Below are positions 37,492 to 48,110 of a stretch of 64,000 nt of DNA, in pieces. The stretch's first letter is position 1. Each line of letters starts with the position of its first letter. This DNA is from Euglena gracilis. Lineage: Eukaryota; Euglenida; Euglenophyceae; Euglenales. Below the pieces are notes generated by a model, which was given only the letters and a program-made list of their open reading frames with translations, did not search any database and was not told the origin of the DNA. A program made the translations under genes and the position numbers. Where the stretch lies: positions 6,049,693-6,113,692 of the forward strand of contig CP154954.1 of NCBI GenBank assembly GCA_039621445.1. The letters run 5' to 3'.

Positions 37492-38337
37492 TCAAAAGCA
37501 GCTGGGTGATTCTTCATGGTTCCAATTGTTGCAGTCAACATTTTTCTGCCATCCACTGTAACCCCCTCTGAAGGAACCAACCTCCAGTCGACTCAACACC
37601 TCGCTGCGGAGGCCAGTGGTGAAACCCACCACCAGGATGTTCGCTCGTTGCGCCTCATAAGCGTTGGACCAGTTCACCCCCTTCAGCAACTGGTCCAACT
37701 CTTCAGGCTGCAACACGTCAGCTGGAGGCCGAACCGCCGTTGACACTGCCTTCCGTGCGCGTTCGCGCTCCAGGGAACGCGAAAACATCTCGTTGAAGTG
37801 GGGGAATTGGCGCTCTGAGGAAGGCAAAACTACTCCCTCGGGCGTTGTTGTGCGGAATCCCCGAGCGACGGCATTCAGGTATGTCCGAAAAGAGGTTGCC
37901 GAACGATTCCCTGAAACGAACAAAGTTCCCGACTGCTGCTCACGTTGAGCCACACATTGTTCAATGACGCTCGCCTCATCGAACAACAGGCTGGGTTCCA
38001 GCTCCCATCCCGTCCAGGCAACAAAGAAAGCATCCAGCTCAGGATAAGAGGCTTGCCGATGTTGACACAGTTTGGCGAACTCCAAACAGTTGGCAACAAC
38101 AAGCTCTGCACCCACGGAGCCGGACTTTTTCTTTGTGTTGCCCTGTGCCAGCAAGGTGCCATGAAGGGGGTCAACCTTCGGCTTCTTGGCATCTTGCTGG
38201 TATACCGCGAGAGCAGCCAGGAACAGTTCCGTCCTAGGGGGTGGTGGCAAAAGACCATTCACAAAGTTTGCCGTGCGTTTGGCCATATTGGCAGGGCTGC
38301 GGGAAAAAGGAAAAAAGAAAAAAGGGGGGGGTGACAC
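37492..38337 (-). pseudogene. Crypton-like tyrosine recombinase, N-terminal part
   Basis: A 281-codon frame starting near MAKRTANFVNGLL. Residues about 195-230 read LQPEELDQLLKGVNWSNAYE then GFTTGLRSEVLSRLEVGSF, the first conserved arginine box (TGLRxxE) of tyrosine recombinases. The frame runs out after a GGGGG run. Similarity resumes one frame over with DGRKMLTATIGTMKNHPAAF and later SCPVAAISRQK, as in Crypton recombinases, before a second shift into the C-terminal part. Confidence 0.75.
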
Positions 38338-38478
38338 GTTTTCAGTGAAGGCATTTGTGACAATGACACGTTTTCAATGAAGGCATCTGTGTTCAGGCAC
38401 GTTTTCAGTGAGGGCATTTGTGGCAATGACACGTTTTCAGTTAAGGCATCTGTGTTCAGGCACGTTTTCAATGAGGGC
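38335..38478. repeat. 31-32 bp minisatellite, five units (right block)
   Basis: Same unit and alternation as 35874-36030, same orientation, running into GGGCGCCG. The two blocks therefore flank the recombinase region as direct repeats. Confidence 0.92.
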
Positions 38479-38533
38479 GCCGTTTTTTTGGGTCCGAATT
38501 TCACAAATTCGCATTTTTGACCCCTTGCGTGAA

Positions 38534-38580
38534 TCATGACCACGAATTTCAGGGTAGGCATTTGGCGGGCTCTGAACACG
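38534..38580 (-). repeat. Outer inverted repeat, right arm
   Basis: TCATGACCACGAATTTCAGG, GGCATTTGGCGGGC and TGAACACG, the reverse complement of 35826-35871. Confidence 0.85.
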
Positions 38581-38594
38581 TTTTTTGATACGAA

Positions 38595-38716
38595 AACTGT
38601 GTCCAGAACGCCGGTTCGGGCGTGAAGCCGTGTTCCAGAACGCCGGTTCGGGCGGCCGCCCGAACCGGCGTTCTGGAACACGGCTTCACGCCCGAACCGG
38701 CGTTCTGGACACAGTT
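38595..38716. repeat. Perfect 122-bp palindrome
   Basis: Every base from AACTGTGTCCAGAACG to CGTTCTGGACACAGTT pairs with its partner about the centre GGCGG/CCGCC at 38655/38656. It is built from nested GAACGCCGGTTCGGGCG words, with two further half copies at 38741-38765. It has no loop. Confidence 0.98.
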
Positions 38717-38864
38717 GTTGAAACCGTGGATTAGGGGCTCTGGCTTCACGCCCGAACCGGCGTTCAAGGAATCCAGGCCAATTTCGCTCTAAATACCCAT
38801 TTTTTGAACCTTTTTGAGCATTTTTTTTTTTTTTGATAGGAAGATTGAAGTTTTCACAAATGTG

Positions 38865-38990
38865 ATGCCATGTTACCCATCAATCGAAAGCTCTTCTCAA
38901 TCATGTATTCCAAAAATTGACATCCTGATTTGTGAAATCCCACACCTCAGGTGCCATACGGCATATCAATCGAAAGCTCTCCCCATGAGC
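38865..38990 (+). repeat. Dispersed ATCGAAAGCTCTT repeat
   Basis: TGTTACCCATCAATCGAAAG, CTCTTCTCAA and, 85 bp on, CATATCAATCGAAAGCTCTC. Confidence 0.65.
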
Positions 38991-39807
38991 TTTCATTTGG
39001 TTCCCTTAAAACTCAGCCACACTGCATAACGCTCTGAAAATTGCCGATCGCATGTTCCGACCCTTTTCGCAAATTCCAAAATCCACTGTGCACCTGCTGT
39101 GGGGGGGGTTGGTACACCCCTCCCCCCCCCCTCTCTGAGGGGCTCGCCACGCCATTTACCCCCCCTCCCTCTTCCTACAGCCGGCAGACACAATTATTGG
39201 ACCCCGCTGGACATTTTCGTTGGCCCCCGCTGGACAGGAAATGGGAGACTGGGGGACTTTTCTGTAGAGCCCCCAGGGAGACAAATAGAAAACCCCCCGG
39301 CCCATGAAGTTTTGGCCCCGATGGACACTTTTTGCAGGGAAACCCGTCTGAAACCTGGAACTGAAAATTCCACGGCAGACGTTGCGATTCAAATGAAATT
39401 AGGGGGAATGTCTTTGAGAGTCTGCGTATTGATCATCTTCCACCCAAAAGGTGGGGCTAAGCCACAACTCCCAAAGTGTCACAAATGTGGAAGGCAGAGG
39501 GATCATCCAGTAACTTCTCTGAAGCTGTTCCACACTGTCTCTCATTACCATGCCACACATTCACATTGATGACCAAACTTTCTGAAGCAACCTTTCTTGG
39601 TAGCAATGAACATTCCCTAAACATTGCAATTGTGGTTTGTGCCCATGTTTGAACAAATATGCAAAAAATATAAAAAAATAACCTTCACGCGTAAACAGTT
39701 TTGTGTCTACTGCGTATCATGCAAAGCAAGAGGCAACGGTGGCTGTGACGGGGTACACAGCTTTTCAAAATCACTAAACTCACCTTAATTCAGATCATGT
39801 GAAAATA

Positions 39808-39990
39808 CCACCCCCCCCCCCCTTTATTGTCCCACCGACCTGCCCCCGGGAGGCCCGACCGGACAATAAAGGGGGGGGGGGACAATAAAGGGGTACCAAA
39901 GGAATTTCATTGGCCGGGCCAAAAAAAACCCCAGTCGGCCGGGGCCCAGGGACAATAAAGGGGGGGGGGACAATAAAGGGGGGGGGTACA
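39808..39990. repeat. Word-plus-G-run foldback (GACAATAAA family)
   Basis: C-run then TTTATTGTCCCACCGACC at the left. GACAATAAAGGGGG occurs four times at the right. The core GGAATTTCATTGGCCGGGCC and GTCGGCCGGGGCC block is shared with the GACAATAT element at 29.3-30.0 kb. Confidence 0.85.
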
Positions 39991-40109
39991 ATGTACAGCT
40001 TTTTATGGGTCATTTAACAAAACAGGTGGTCTCTTTGCCGGCCAACATCCAAAACACTCTCTCGACTTTTACGAATGTCACCATCTTTGCACAAATGTTT
40101 CTCCATATG

Positions 40110-40210
40110 TAAATCAACAGACACTAACGATTTCAGCAGGGGCGCCGGGCCGTGCGAGCGAAGCGAGCGGCCCGGTGCCCCTGCTGAAATCGTTATTGTC
40201 TGTTGATTTA
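40110..40210. repeat. Hairpin MITE-like element with TAAATCAACAGACA termini
   Basis: The 43-bp arms (40110-40152 and 40168-40210) pair with two mismatches around the 15-base loop TGCGAGCGAAGCGAG. The outermost TA on each side could be a TA duplication, but it is also part of the pairing, so this is unresolved. Confidence 0.88.
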
Positions 40211-40315
40211 CTAAAACCTATTTTGTCTGGGCCCGCACGTCTGCCTTGAAAATTCATTCGACCGATGCAACTGGCTTGAGTTTTGGCCGGTTTTGTCTTT
40301 TTTTTCAAGAAAACG

Positions 40316-40415
40316 TACACCGTCTTGGAAATCGTTTTACACTAACGGATCCCTGTCTTGGAAATTGTTTTACACTAACAATAGCCTGTCTTGGAAATCG
40401 TTTTACACTAACAGA
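40316..40415. repeat. 36-bp tandem repeat, three copies
   Basis: GTCTTGGAAATCGTTTTACA followed by CTAACG or CTAACA and a short variable link, three times in a row. ACACTAAC also occurs in the arm of the neighbouring hairpin element. Confidence 0.85.
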
Positions 40416-40870
40416 ATTGGCCTGAAATCCATTAGTGTCTGTAGAAATTCAAGTCAGGCGTCGGGCCAGGAAATAGGTTTTAAAAAAAAAGCTGTTTGGT
40501 CCATCACCAGGTGAGCTGGGACACAGAATGTTACAGGCCGATCAGGTTGGCGAATGCCCAATATCGTTCACTCAAAGGGCTTGTTTCAGACCTTTTTGTT
40601 GTGCGAATCCGAAAACTGCTGCAGTGTGGGGGGAAAAAAGCATTTGGTAAAGGTCTGGCCTGCTCCTCTCAGTCTTCTCCATCCACTCACGCATATAACA
40701 ATAGTATGGACCCAGCATGTCCACAACAGGCACCTTCTCAGTGTGGGTTTCAAATTCTTCAAAATCTGGATGTCCTCCATGTTTTTTTCCCACCCACCTC
40801 AGTGAAAAAGCGCTTTTTCTGGTTCCTTTGAATCAAAGTTAAATTGATTTCCCCATTCTTACATAACGTG

Positions 40871-40940
40871 CCCCCCCCCCTATTTGTCCCTCCCCCCAAT
40901 TGGCATGAGCCCAATTGGCCAATGAGGGGGCGGCGGGGGT
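40871..40940. repeat. Short word-plus-C-run element
   Basis: CCCCCCCCCCTATTTGTCCC, then CCAATTGG twice about 20 bp apart and GAGGGGGCGG. A small relative of the foldback families. Confidence 0.5.
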
Positions 40941-41099
40941 ACTCGTTTCAAAGCCTTAGAACAAAAAATGTCTTTCCAGTCGAGGCAGTGGCATTGTCAG
41001 CACAACCCACAGGTATGTTTTTTTTATTGAATTTAAGGGTTATCGACACGTTCCTTTGAGATCAAACATTGATGTTCTTTGAATTCGTCAACAACGTAA

Positions 41100-41510
41100 C
41101 CCCCCCCAAAAATAAGACCACGGGTCCATTTCATGGGTCGGTTGCTGGAATGCCCGAGGGGGGGTCTTATTCATGGGGGGGGGGTCCATTTTACGGATTT
41201 TTGCTGGAAATTTTTTCGACCCACCAAAATGTCGAAAAATACCCCCCAAAAAACCATTATTCGAAAATTTCGGCGCTTCGCGCCAGACAAATAGAGGGAA
41301 AAATGCTGAATTGTATGGAAACTGTCCCAAAATGACAGATTTACCGCCCAAAAATGGCCCTTTTTTCAAAAATGCGGGGCTTCGCGCCGGCAGGGGGGGT
41401 CTTATTTATGGGGGGAGTCCATGGACTTTTGCTCGGACCGGCCAGGGGGGGTCTTATTTTTTTGGGGGGTCCATTTTATGGGGGGGGTCTTATTTTTGGG
41501 GGGGGGTTAT
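41100..41510. repeat. Word-plus-G-run foldback (GTCTTATTTTT family)
   Basis: Starts CCCCCCCAAAAATAAGACC and ends GGTCTTATTTTTGGGGGGG. GTCTTATT followed by or preceded by G-runs appears five times. Two CGCTTCGCGCC hairpin halves sit inside (about 41273 and 41383). Confidence 0.88.
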
Positions 41511-41644
41511 GTTATTGACGCCTTTGATCGGATCGGTGTTTTGTGTCCCTAAGCACACTCACGGTGATTCCCTACTAGACAATTTCTTATTTCAATTGGA
41601 CTACAGGATTTCAGAACCACCAGTCCCAAATGAAGGAAATGTTT

Positions 41645-42650
41645 CGGATTTTCAGATTTTTCTTTTCAATTTTCAGGACCCCCGGCCCCCGAAGGAGAAG
41701 GGGGGGGTCGGATTTTTTTGAATTTTCAGGAACCCCGGCCCCCGAAGTAAAGGGGGGGGGGGCGGTTGGATGTTTGAATTTTCGGATTTTTTTGAGTTTT
41801 CAGGAGCCCCGGCCCCCGAAGGAGGGGGGGGAGGGCGGTTGGATTTTTGAATTTTCAGTTTGTTGGAATAATTCGGACCCCGGCACCCGAAGGAAAGGGG
41901 GGGGGGGTTGTGTTTTTTAATTTTCAGTTTGTCGGAATAATTCGGACCCCGGCCACGAAAGGAAAGAGGGGGGGGGGTTGGATTTTTGAATTTTCGGATT
42001 ATTTTGAATTTTCAGGACCCCCGGACCCCAAAGGAAGGGAGGGGGGGGCGGTTGGATTTTTGAATTTTCAGTAACTTTGGGTAATTCGGAACCCGGCCCC
42101 CGAAGGAAAAGGGGGGGGGGCGGTTGAATTTTTTAATTTTCAGATTTTTTTGAATATTTAGGTCCCCCGGCCCCCGAAGGAATGGGGGGGGGGAGGCGGT
42201 TGTATTTCTGAATTTTCAGTTTGTTGGATTAATTCGGACCCCGGCACCCGAACGAAAGGGGGGTTTGGCTTTTTGAATTTTCAGTTTGTTGGAATAATTC
42301 GGACCCCGGCCACCAAAGGAAAGGGGGGGGGGTTGGATTTTTGAATTTTCGGATTATTTTGAATTTTCAGGACCCCCGGACCCCAAAGGAAGCGGGGGAG
42401 GCGGTTGGATTTTTGAATTTTCAGTTACTTTGGGTAATTCGGACCCCGGCCCCCGAAGGAAAGGGGGGGGGCGTTTGGACTTTTGTATTTTCGGATTTCT
42501 TTGAATTCTCAGGACCCCCGGCCCCCGAAGTAAAGGGGGGGGGGGGCGATTGGATTTTTTAATGTTCGGATTATTTTGAATTTTCAGGACCCCCGGACCC
42601 CAAAGGAAGGGGGGGGGGCGGTTGGATTTTTGAATTTTCAGTTACTGCGG
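41645..42650. repeat. Tandem array of 70-110 bp units
   Basis: About a dozen units carry TTTTTGAATTTTCAG or TTTTTGAATTTTCGG, a linker (TTTGTTGGAATAATTCGG, TTATTTTGAATTTTCAGG or TTACTTTGGGTAATTCGG), CCCCGGCCCCCGAAGGAA and a G-run of 7-12. Two linker types alternate in higher order. The frame Gly-Phe-Leu-Asn-Phe-Gln recurs but shifts between units with G-run length. Confidence 0.9.
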
Positions 42651-42654
42651 GAGG

Positions 42655-43109
42655 CCATGGCCAACATCAACCCACCGTCAACACCTACTCCTGCACCACC
42701 AACTACTACTACTCCCCCATCTACTACACCAACCTCAACTCCATCTACCGCGACCCCGAACCGCACTACGCCAACAACCCTGCACCCGACACCAACACCT
42801 ACTTCAATCCCTTCCACACCGTCGACGGCTGTCGGGAGCGGCGGCGCGGGCGGCGGATTCGGGCCCCGGTGGCCGCGCGGAGCCCGCGGCGGGCAATGGC
42901 GGCGCTTCGCCGCCTACCAAGCCCCCTTCGCACCAACACAATACCCGCATCCGCAATTCTACCCTTTCCCTCCCCCATTCCCGTCCCTTCCTTACCCCCC
43001 CACCTTTCCCATATTGCTGATGAATCCATTGTGGCTCCACGGGAGCCATGGTGGTGGCATGCCCTGTGGATCTGAGAAGGAAAACCCCCTTTTTTTCTTT
43101 ACATCATAA
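42655..43109 (+). CDS. Hypothetical Thr/Pro-rich reading frame
   Basis: Following the array, the plus strand is open from MANINPPSTPTPAPP through a TP-rich segment, a Gly/Arg patch (GGAGGGFGPRWPRGARGGQW) and a Pro/Phe-rich end to a TAA near 43109. Composition is GC-rich like an exon, but I recognise no domain. It could be an exon or chance openness. Confidence 0.3.
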
Positions 43110-43415
43110 GGCTGTTCCATCAGACAAGAGCGGAATCCAACACAAATTCTCCCAAGAAAGCTTTTCCCCGACCACCGCAATTTTATCCTGTGCTTTTTTG
43201 TTTTTATTTGTTTCACATTCTGTGCCCAAGATGCCAAGACCATGCTCGGAAAGAAATAAGAATGGGGGGGGTGATTGAAACCGCCCACAAGTGGCCTCAA
43301 TGGTGCGAGCCGGGTTGGCTCGCAAGGGGGGGAGTGTTGGCGGAATGGGTCCGCCAAGGGGTTGGCAGGAACAGCCAAATAGCGCAACCCACAGCGGAAC
43401 AAATTAGAACCCAGT

Positions 43416-43730
43416 CTAAAGGTTTGATGAAACAAAAATCTTTCTCTTATCCACAGGGTCCTTCTGTTTTCTTTCTACCACTCTTATCCCTTCTACTACC
43501 ATCACCACAACTTGTGCTTCACATTGGTGTTCCCATTCATTTTGCTGCATTTGATTCAAGACTTCTTCCAAAGGGTTTCCAAAGGGATTCATTGACTCTT
43601 TCCGAAGTAGTCTTTCACCCATTGTCCAGGATTGTTCTTTTTTTTCCAAAGCAAAGTCCCTCAATTTTCTCTTGCAAACTGTTTGGTGTGAGATAGGACC
43701 TGAGCCCATCCACAAGGAAACAAACTTTTG
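43416..43730 (-). CDS. Hypothetical minus-strand frame cut by the DIRS element
   Basis: Reading from the element edge: KFVSLWMGSGPISHQTV, then an acidic/glutamine-rich piece with MNPFGNPLEEVLNQMQQN and VVVMVVEGIRVVERKQKDP. It is coding-like in composition but unknown to me. If real, the retrotransposon inserted beside or in it; no matching continuation was seen beyond 53.35 kb. Confidence 0.3.
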   Translation of the reverse strand, partial: QKFVSLWMGSGPISHQTVCKRKLRDFALEKKEQSWTMGERLLRKESMNPFGNPLEEVLNQMQQNEWEHQCEAQVVVMVVEGIRVVERKQKDPVDKRKIFVSSNL

Positions 43731-43731
43731 C

Positions 43732-43862
43732 GACACCTCGGGCTCCGCACTTTGCCATTTTGAGGCCATGCCTTGCTCGCCGGCGGTTTGTTGTGATTGT
43801 TTGCTGCGCTGGGTTAGGAGGTCCCGCTTAGTGCCTTTTTTCGCCGGAGTTGGCTGATTCTT
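43732..43862 (+). repeat. DIRS A left terminal repeat
   Basis: The first 34 bp (GACACCTCGGGCTCCGCA and onward) are unique to the left end and complemented inside the element. From about 43750 it is the inverted partner of 48320-48432, near-identical to AGGTCCCGCTTAGTGCC, then diverging. Confidence 0.92.
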
Positions 43863-43865
43863 AGC

Positions 43866-45290
43866 TTGCCCTTCGACACCCAGAAGAAAGGAACAGAGTC
43901 AACGAACGAAGAAGAACCAAGAAAAGAAGTCAAATACCAATTCAATATCCAGAAGGACACGAACCAGACGAATATCAACTCAAAAATCAATTATCAAATT
44001 TCAAATTTGACTTCAATGAGCAATGCAGTTGAGAAGAAATTGGAATTTCATGGCCGCGGACGTCTTGGAGCAGAGGCCGCAGCAGCAGCTGGAGAACTTG
44101 GAGATGCGGTCGACACGTGGCAAACCGTGGCCGTTCTTCCCACCCAGACCCCCACCCCAGAAATTTCCCACAAAAACCCCCCCAGTGACGGCCACGGTCC
44201 TTGGACCACTGTGGCCAGAAGGCCCAGAAAACAGAAGTCAGCCCCAACCCTCAGTGGGCCAAGGATGGGCCATGGAGGCCCAAAATGCTTCAGCATTGGA
44301 CAGCCAAAGCCCACAGATCAGGGGCTTTTCCCCCAAGCCTGCACACAATTTGGCCAAAGGCTGGGGAGATGGAATCAAGGCCAAGGAGGTCACCATTACA
44401 GGGGACATGGGGGCCAATTTTACAAGCAAATCCCCTCAGGAAGGGGCAGAAAAGGTCTGTCAAACCCCCCCAATTCATCTTACACAACAGCCCCTCTCAG
44501 GGGGACAAGGGGGGACCACAGCAGCCCCCCCATATTTCCAATGGGGTTGGAGGCCAAGAAGAACTCAAGGCCCACAAGACCAAGAGATGGATTATGGAAA
44601 AAAATTTATATATGGAGTCCTTGGAAGCCAGCAGGGTGGACCCACAGTGGCCACCAAGAAGCTAAGGGGCATCATCCCCAACCAGCAGGGTGGACCCACA
44701 GTGGCCACCAAGAAGCTAAGGATGCTGCTGGTGAAATCCCCCGAGGGACCCACAGAGGCCCTCTGCCTAAAATGGGGGAAAAAGGGACCCACAGTGGCCC
44801 TTTCAATGACCCAGCCCCAGGAGGAAAATGGACCCACAGTGGCCCTTGTGGAGGGAGGGGCAGGAACCCCTCCAACAATTATTCCTCAATTTCCAATGAT
44901 TCAATCAAGGGGGGGACCCACAGAGGCCCCCCTATGGTATGTCAACCAACCACATCAACATGGAGAAGACCAGATAGGCCAAACAGGGGCAGTAAGCCCT
45001 ATGGTATGTCTTCCAACAACAAGATCATCCAGAGAGGTGAGCAGAGAGGGAGAGAGTGCATGCACATCCCCCCAGAAAATATTTCTTTTTCCAAGGGCCC
45101 AAGCCCTAGGGGACCTAAGGGTGCAATGTCCAACACCCCCAACCCAACCCCCCCACAATCATCTTGTCCAGAAAATAAATTCAATGGAGGAAACGAAGGG
45201 AGACACCCCCCTCCATCAAAGGTTGCAAAAAAGCCTGAAATGTCCCACCCCCAGCCCAGCCCCCCCAAAATCATCTCATCCAAGAAATAA
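43866..45290 (+). CDS. DIRS A gag-like ORF1
   Basis: A 474-codon frame starting MPFDTQKKGTE. An alanine-rich segment and the block DGHGPWTTVARRPRKQ (residues about 107-122) are conserved with the ORF1 of element B (DGHGPWTTVVRKRRQR). The second half is Gly/Pro/His-rich with repeated THSGP and THRGP words from an imperfect DNA repeat. I infer a nucleic-acid-binding Gag-like protein from position and composition. A second frame over much of the same DNA is open too and encodes RPQQQLENLE... and GPTVA repeats. Confidence 0.7.
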   Translation: MPFDTQKKGTESTNEEEPRKEVKYQFNIQKDTNQTNINSKINYQISNLTSMSNAVEKKLEFHGRGRLGAEAAAAAGELGDAVDTWQTVAVLPTQTPTPEISHKNPPSDGHGPWTTVARRPRKQKSAPTLSGPRMGHGGPKCFSIGQPKPTDQGLFPQACTQFGQRLGRWNQGQGGHHYRGHGGQFYKQIPSGRGRKGLSNPPNSSYTTAPLRGTRGDHSSPPIFPMGLEAKKNSRPTRPRDGLWKKIYIWSPWKPAGWTHSGHQEAKGHHPQPAGWTHSGHQEAKDAAGEIPRGTHRGPLPKMGEKGTHSGPFNDPAPGGKWTHSGPCGGRGRNPSNNYSSISNDSIKGGTHRGPPMVCQPTTSTWRRPDRPNRGSKPYGMSSNNKIIQRGEQRGRECMHIPPENISFSKGPSPRGPKGAMSNTPNPTPPQSSCPENKFNGGNEGRHPPPSKVAKKPEMSHPQPSPPKIISSKK

Positions 45291-45434
45291 ATTCCATGGA
45301 GGAAAAATGGGGAGACACCCCCCTCCATCAAAGGCTGCAAAAAAGCTTGAAATGGTGGACAAAAATGCCCCCCCCCAACAACATGTCAACTCATCAGGGA
45401 TGGCATTCAACCCCCCTGGGTCTGCCCACCAAAA

Positions 45435-47245
45435 TTGTCCACCCACCCAAAACCCAGAGCCAACCTGGACCTGAACCAGGCAGAAAAAATCCTGCTGGAT
45501 TACGAAAAAACTGGGTCAATAAAACGAGTTTGGGATTCAGAAACCCAGCATTTAATCCCATGGTTTCTAATTTCAAAACCAGAAGGGGGAACAACCAAAT
45601 GGAGAATGATCAGCGACTGCAGAGAATTAAATCAGCAGTTTCGTGTGAAACCTTTCAAGCTGGATCACATCCAGCACATTTTTCCAGTTTTGGAAAAAGG
45701 CCACTGGGCAGCAAAAATAGACCTGAAGGATGCCTATTTTCATATTCCAGTAAGTCCAGGCCTAAGGCCATTTTTAAGGCATCAGGTGGGGGGGGGGGCA
45801 GACCTGGGAATTCCAGGCAGGCTGTTTTGGCCTGAATGTGATGCCCCAAATTTTCATGTCAGTCATGAAAACATTCGAAAAACTGTGGAGGAAAAGGGGC
45901 ATCCAGGTATTTATTTACCTGGACGACATTTTACTGGTGGCCCCAACACAAATCACCTTACAAAATCACGTGAACACAGTGGTCAGGGATTTAATCAAAT
46001 CAGGATTCAAAACCAATGTAAAAAAGTCCACCCTGCAGCCCACACAAATCGTAAATCATCTTGGATTTCAACTAAACTTCCAAGAGGGAAAATTACAGGT
46101 GCCCCCCCAGAAAAAAAAACAGCTGGGAAAAGTGGTGAAAAAAGATTACATGTCAAAAAGGCAACTGGCTGCCATTTTGGGCCAAATAAGATGCAATCTG
46201 ATGGCCCTGCCCTTTCTAAGGGCCTTTACGGATGCCATGGCAAATTTTTTGGTGGAAAATTCCACAGCCCCCTGGGACTCAAAACACCCCATTTCCCAAA
46301 GAATAAAGGCCCAATTAAGGGAAATAAAAATTCTGCTGGACACCTGGGGTGGCAGACCCTTCCCCCGAAGTGCAACCAGGGAGTTGCACTCAGACAGCAG
46401 CACCCACGCATGGGGGGGACTGGACATTCGAACAGGCAAAATTGTGCAAGAATTGTGGAGGGAAAGCTCCATTTTGCACATAAACGTCAAAGAATTAAGT
46501 GCAGCAATAAGCACAGTTCAAAGCCTCAGCCAACCAGGAGAAACTGTGTCCCTGTCAGTGGACAATCAAGTAATTTACTATTACTTAACAAAGGGGGGGG
46601 GGCAGAAAAGACCCCTTCAATTCCATGCTAAGACCCTTCTTCAAATGGTGCATGGAGCACAACGTAAACCTGCAAGTAAAGTGGGTCCCTTCAAAGGAAT
46701 GCCTGGCAGACCCCATAATCAGGTGGGAAATGGACAGGGGGGATTATTCCCTGGACCCCCAACTTTTTCAATGGCTGAGGCAGCAGTTCAAAAATTACAT
46801 CACCCTGAAAACAGACCTTTTTGCCTCACCAGGCAACAAAAAACTGCCACAATTTGTGGCCAGGTGGCCCCACTGGGAAGCCACAGCAGTGGATGCATTG
46901 CAATGTCCACTGGACAACATGGGGGGCCTTTATGCAAACCCCCCCTGGTCTGTAATTCAAAAATTTCTCCCCAGATTAAGAGTGTTTCCACAAGCCAAAG
47001 TTTTGATGGTCACCCCCTACTGGGATTCAGCCACATGGTGGCCCCAGTTAATAAAAATGAAAGTACCAGGGACCCCCTGCCTGAAAATCACCCCTTACAA
47101 GGGTATGTTTACCAATTGCAGGGGGGAAAAAATGCCACCCCCCAGGTGGCCCCTCCTTTGCATGATTTGCTCAGGCAAATTTTGTAGGGGAAACAAATAC
47201 AAAATTCAACCATTACAGATTTCCTGGGAAGAAACCCCAGTTTGA
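45435..47245 (+). pseudogene. DIRS A RT-RNase H-methyltransferase ORF, broken at two G-runs
   Basis: Reverse transcriptase: WFLISKPEGGTTKWRMISDC, KIDLKDAYFHIP and, after a shift at the G12 run near 45788, VFIYLDDILLVAP with the catalytic aspartate pair. Then thumb-like NHLGFQLNF, RNase H motifs HSDSSTHAWGG, NVKELSAAI and LSVDNQ. After a second shift at the G-run near 46593 come NLQVKWVPSKECLAD and the Dam-like methyltransferase block TDLFASPGNKKLP, LYANPPWSVI (NPPW motif) and VLMVTPYWDSATWW. All core catalytic residues I can check are present; only the homopolymer shifts break the frame. Confidence 0.88.
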
Positions 47246-48110
47246 AAAGGTACCAAAGTGCCTTTACGCTTTTATGGGTGATTCTGGAAAAAATGGGGGT
47301 ACCCCCCCCTGAAGCCACCACTGACCAAGTGGTTGACGCTTTAATTCAACTGTTTCAATTTTCAAAGGCCCAAGCACGCAATGCATACAGTGCTATGCTA
47401 TTGATCCCTGGCTTTGGGGGCCTGATGTTCCATGCCATGTTGGCACCTTACAAAAGGCTTTGGAACCAAAACCTGGAGAAATATGGTGCATTCTGGGATC
47501 CCCTCCCAATCCTCCTGGGGCTGGCACAGTCCCCCCTGCCCTCTGATATATGTACATTGCGTACACAACTCATTTCCTGTTCACGAATCCTCTGTTTATA
47601 CAGAAGTTCTGATTTGGCACAGGTCCAAAGAACCACCAGTGTGTGGGGGGGGGGGCACCCTACATCAAAATTAAACGTAAAGGGCAAAAATTCCATAAGT
47701 GGGAGCGGGTTGTCTCCATACCCCAGTGCCCCCAAATCAGCCCCTTTCGTTTAATGCTGTCTTATGTGGCAGCAACACGTTTCTTTGTGAAACCTGGGGG
47801 CCCCCTCTTAATTTACGTTAAAACCCCCCTACAAAGCCATTAAGGCAGATACCATTGCTTCTATCACCAAAGACGTTTTGACCAAACAGGGGGTGCCCCC
47901 CCAGGTTTGGGGACCCCACTCCACCAGAGGGGCAGGGGTTGGTTTGCTCAAAAAATTGGGCCTTTCTGCCCAAGAAGTTTGTGAAATTGTTCAATGGAAG
48001 GGGGTGGAGGCTTTTACAGCCCATTATCAAAGACTTGGTGCCCAAGGTTCTTTGGAGAATGCCCTGGCCCCCCTTTTTTCAGTGCACAATCTGGCCTCAC
48101 AATGGCAAAG
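47242..48110 (+). pseudogene. DIRS A tyrosine recombinase, broken at homopolymer runs
   Basis: The N-terminal core-binding part has KRYQSAFTLLWVI and KAQARNAYSAMLLIPGFG. Box I arginine in LYRSSDLAQ; after shifts at a G12 run (about 47645) and a C-run (about 47823), HSTRGAGVGLLKKLG holds the HxxR box, and FTAHYQRLG supplies the tyrosine. The four-residue catalytic set typical of DIRS recombinases is therefore visible across the frames. The end of the frame runs into the internal complementary region. Confidence 0.87.

Noticed and set aside
35874-38478. CRISPR-like spacing of 31-32 bp units
   Set aside because: The units are contiguous without unique spacers, there are no cas genes, and the context is eukaryotic.
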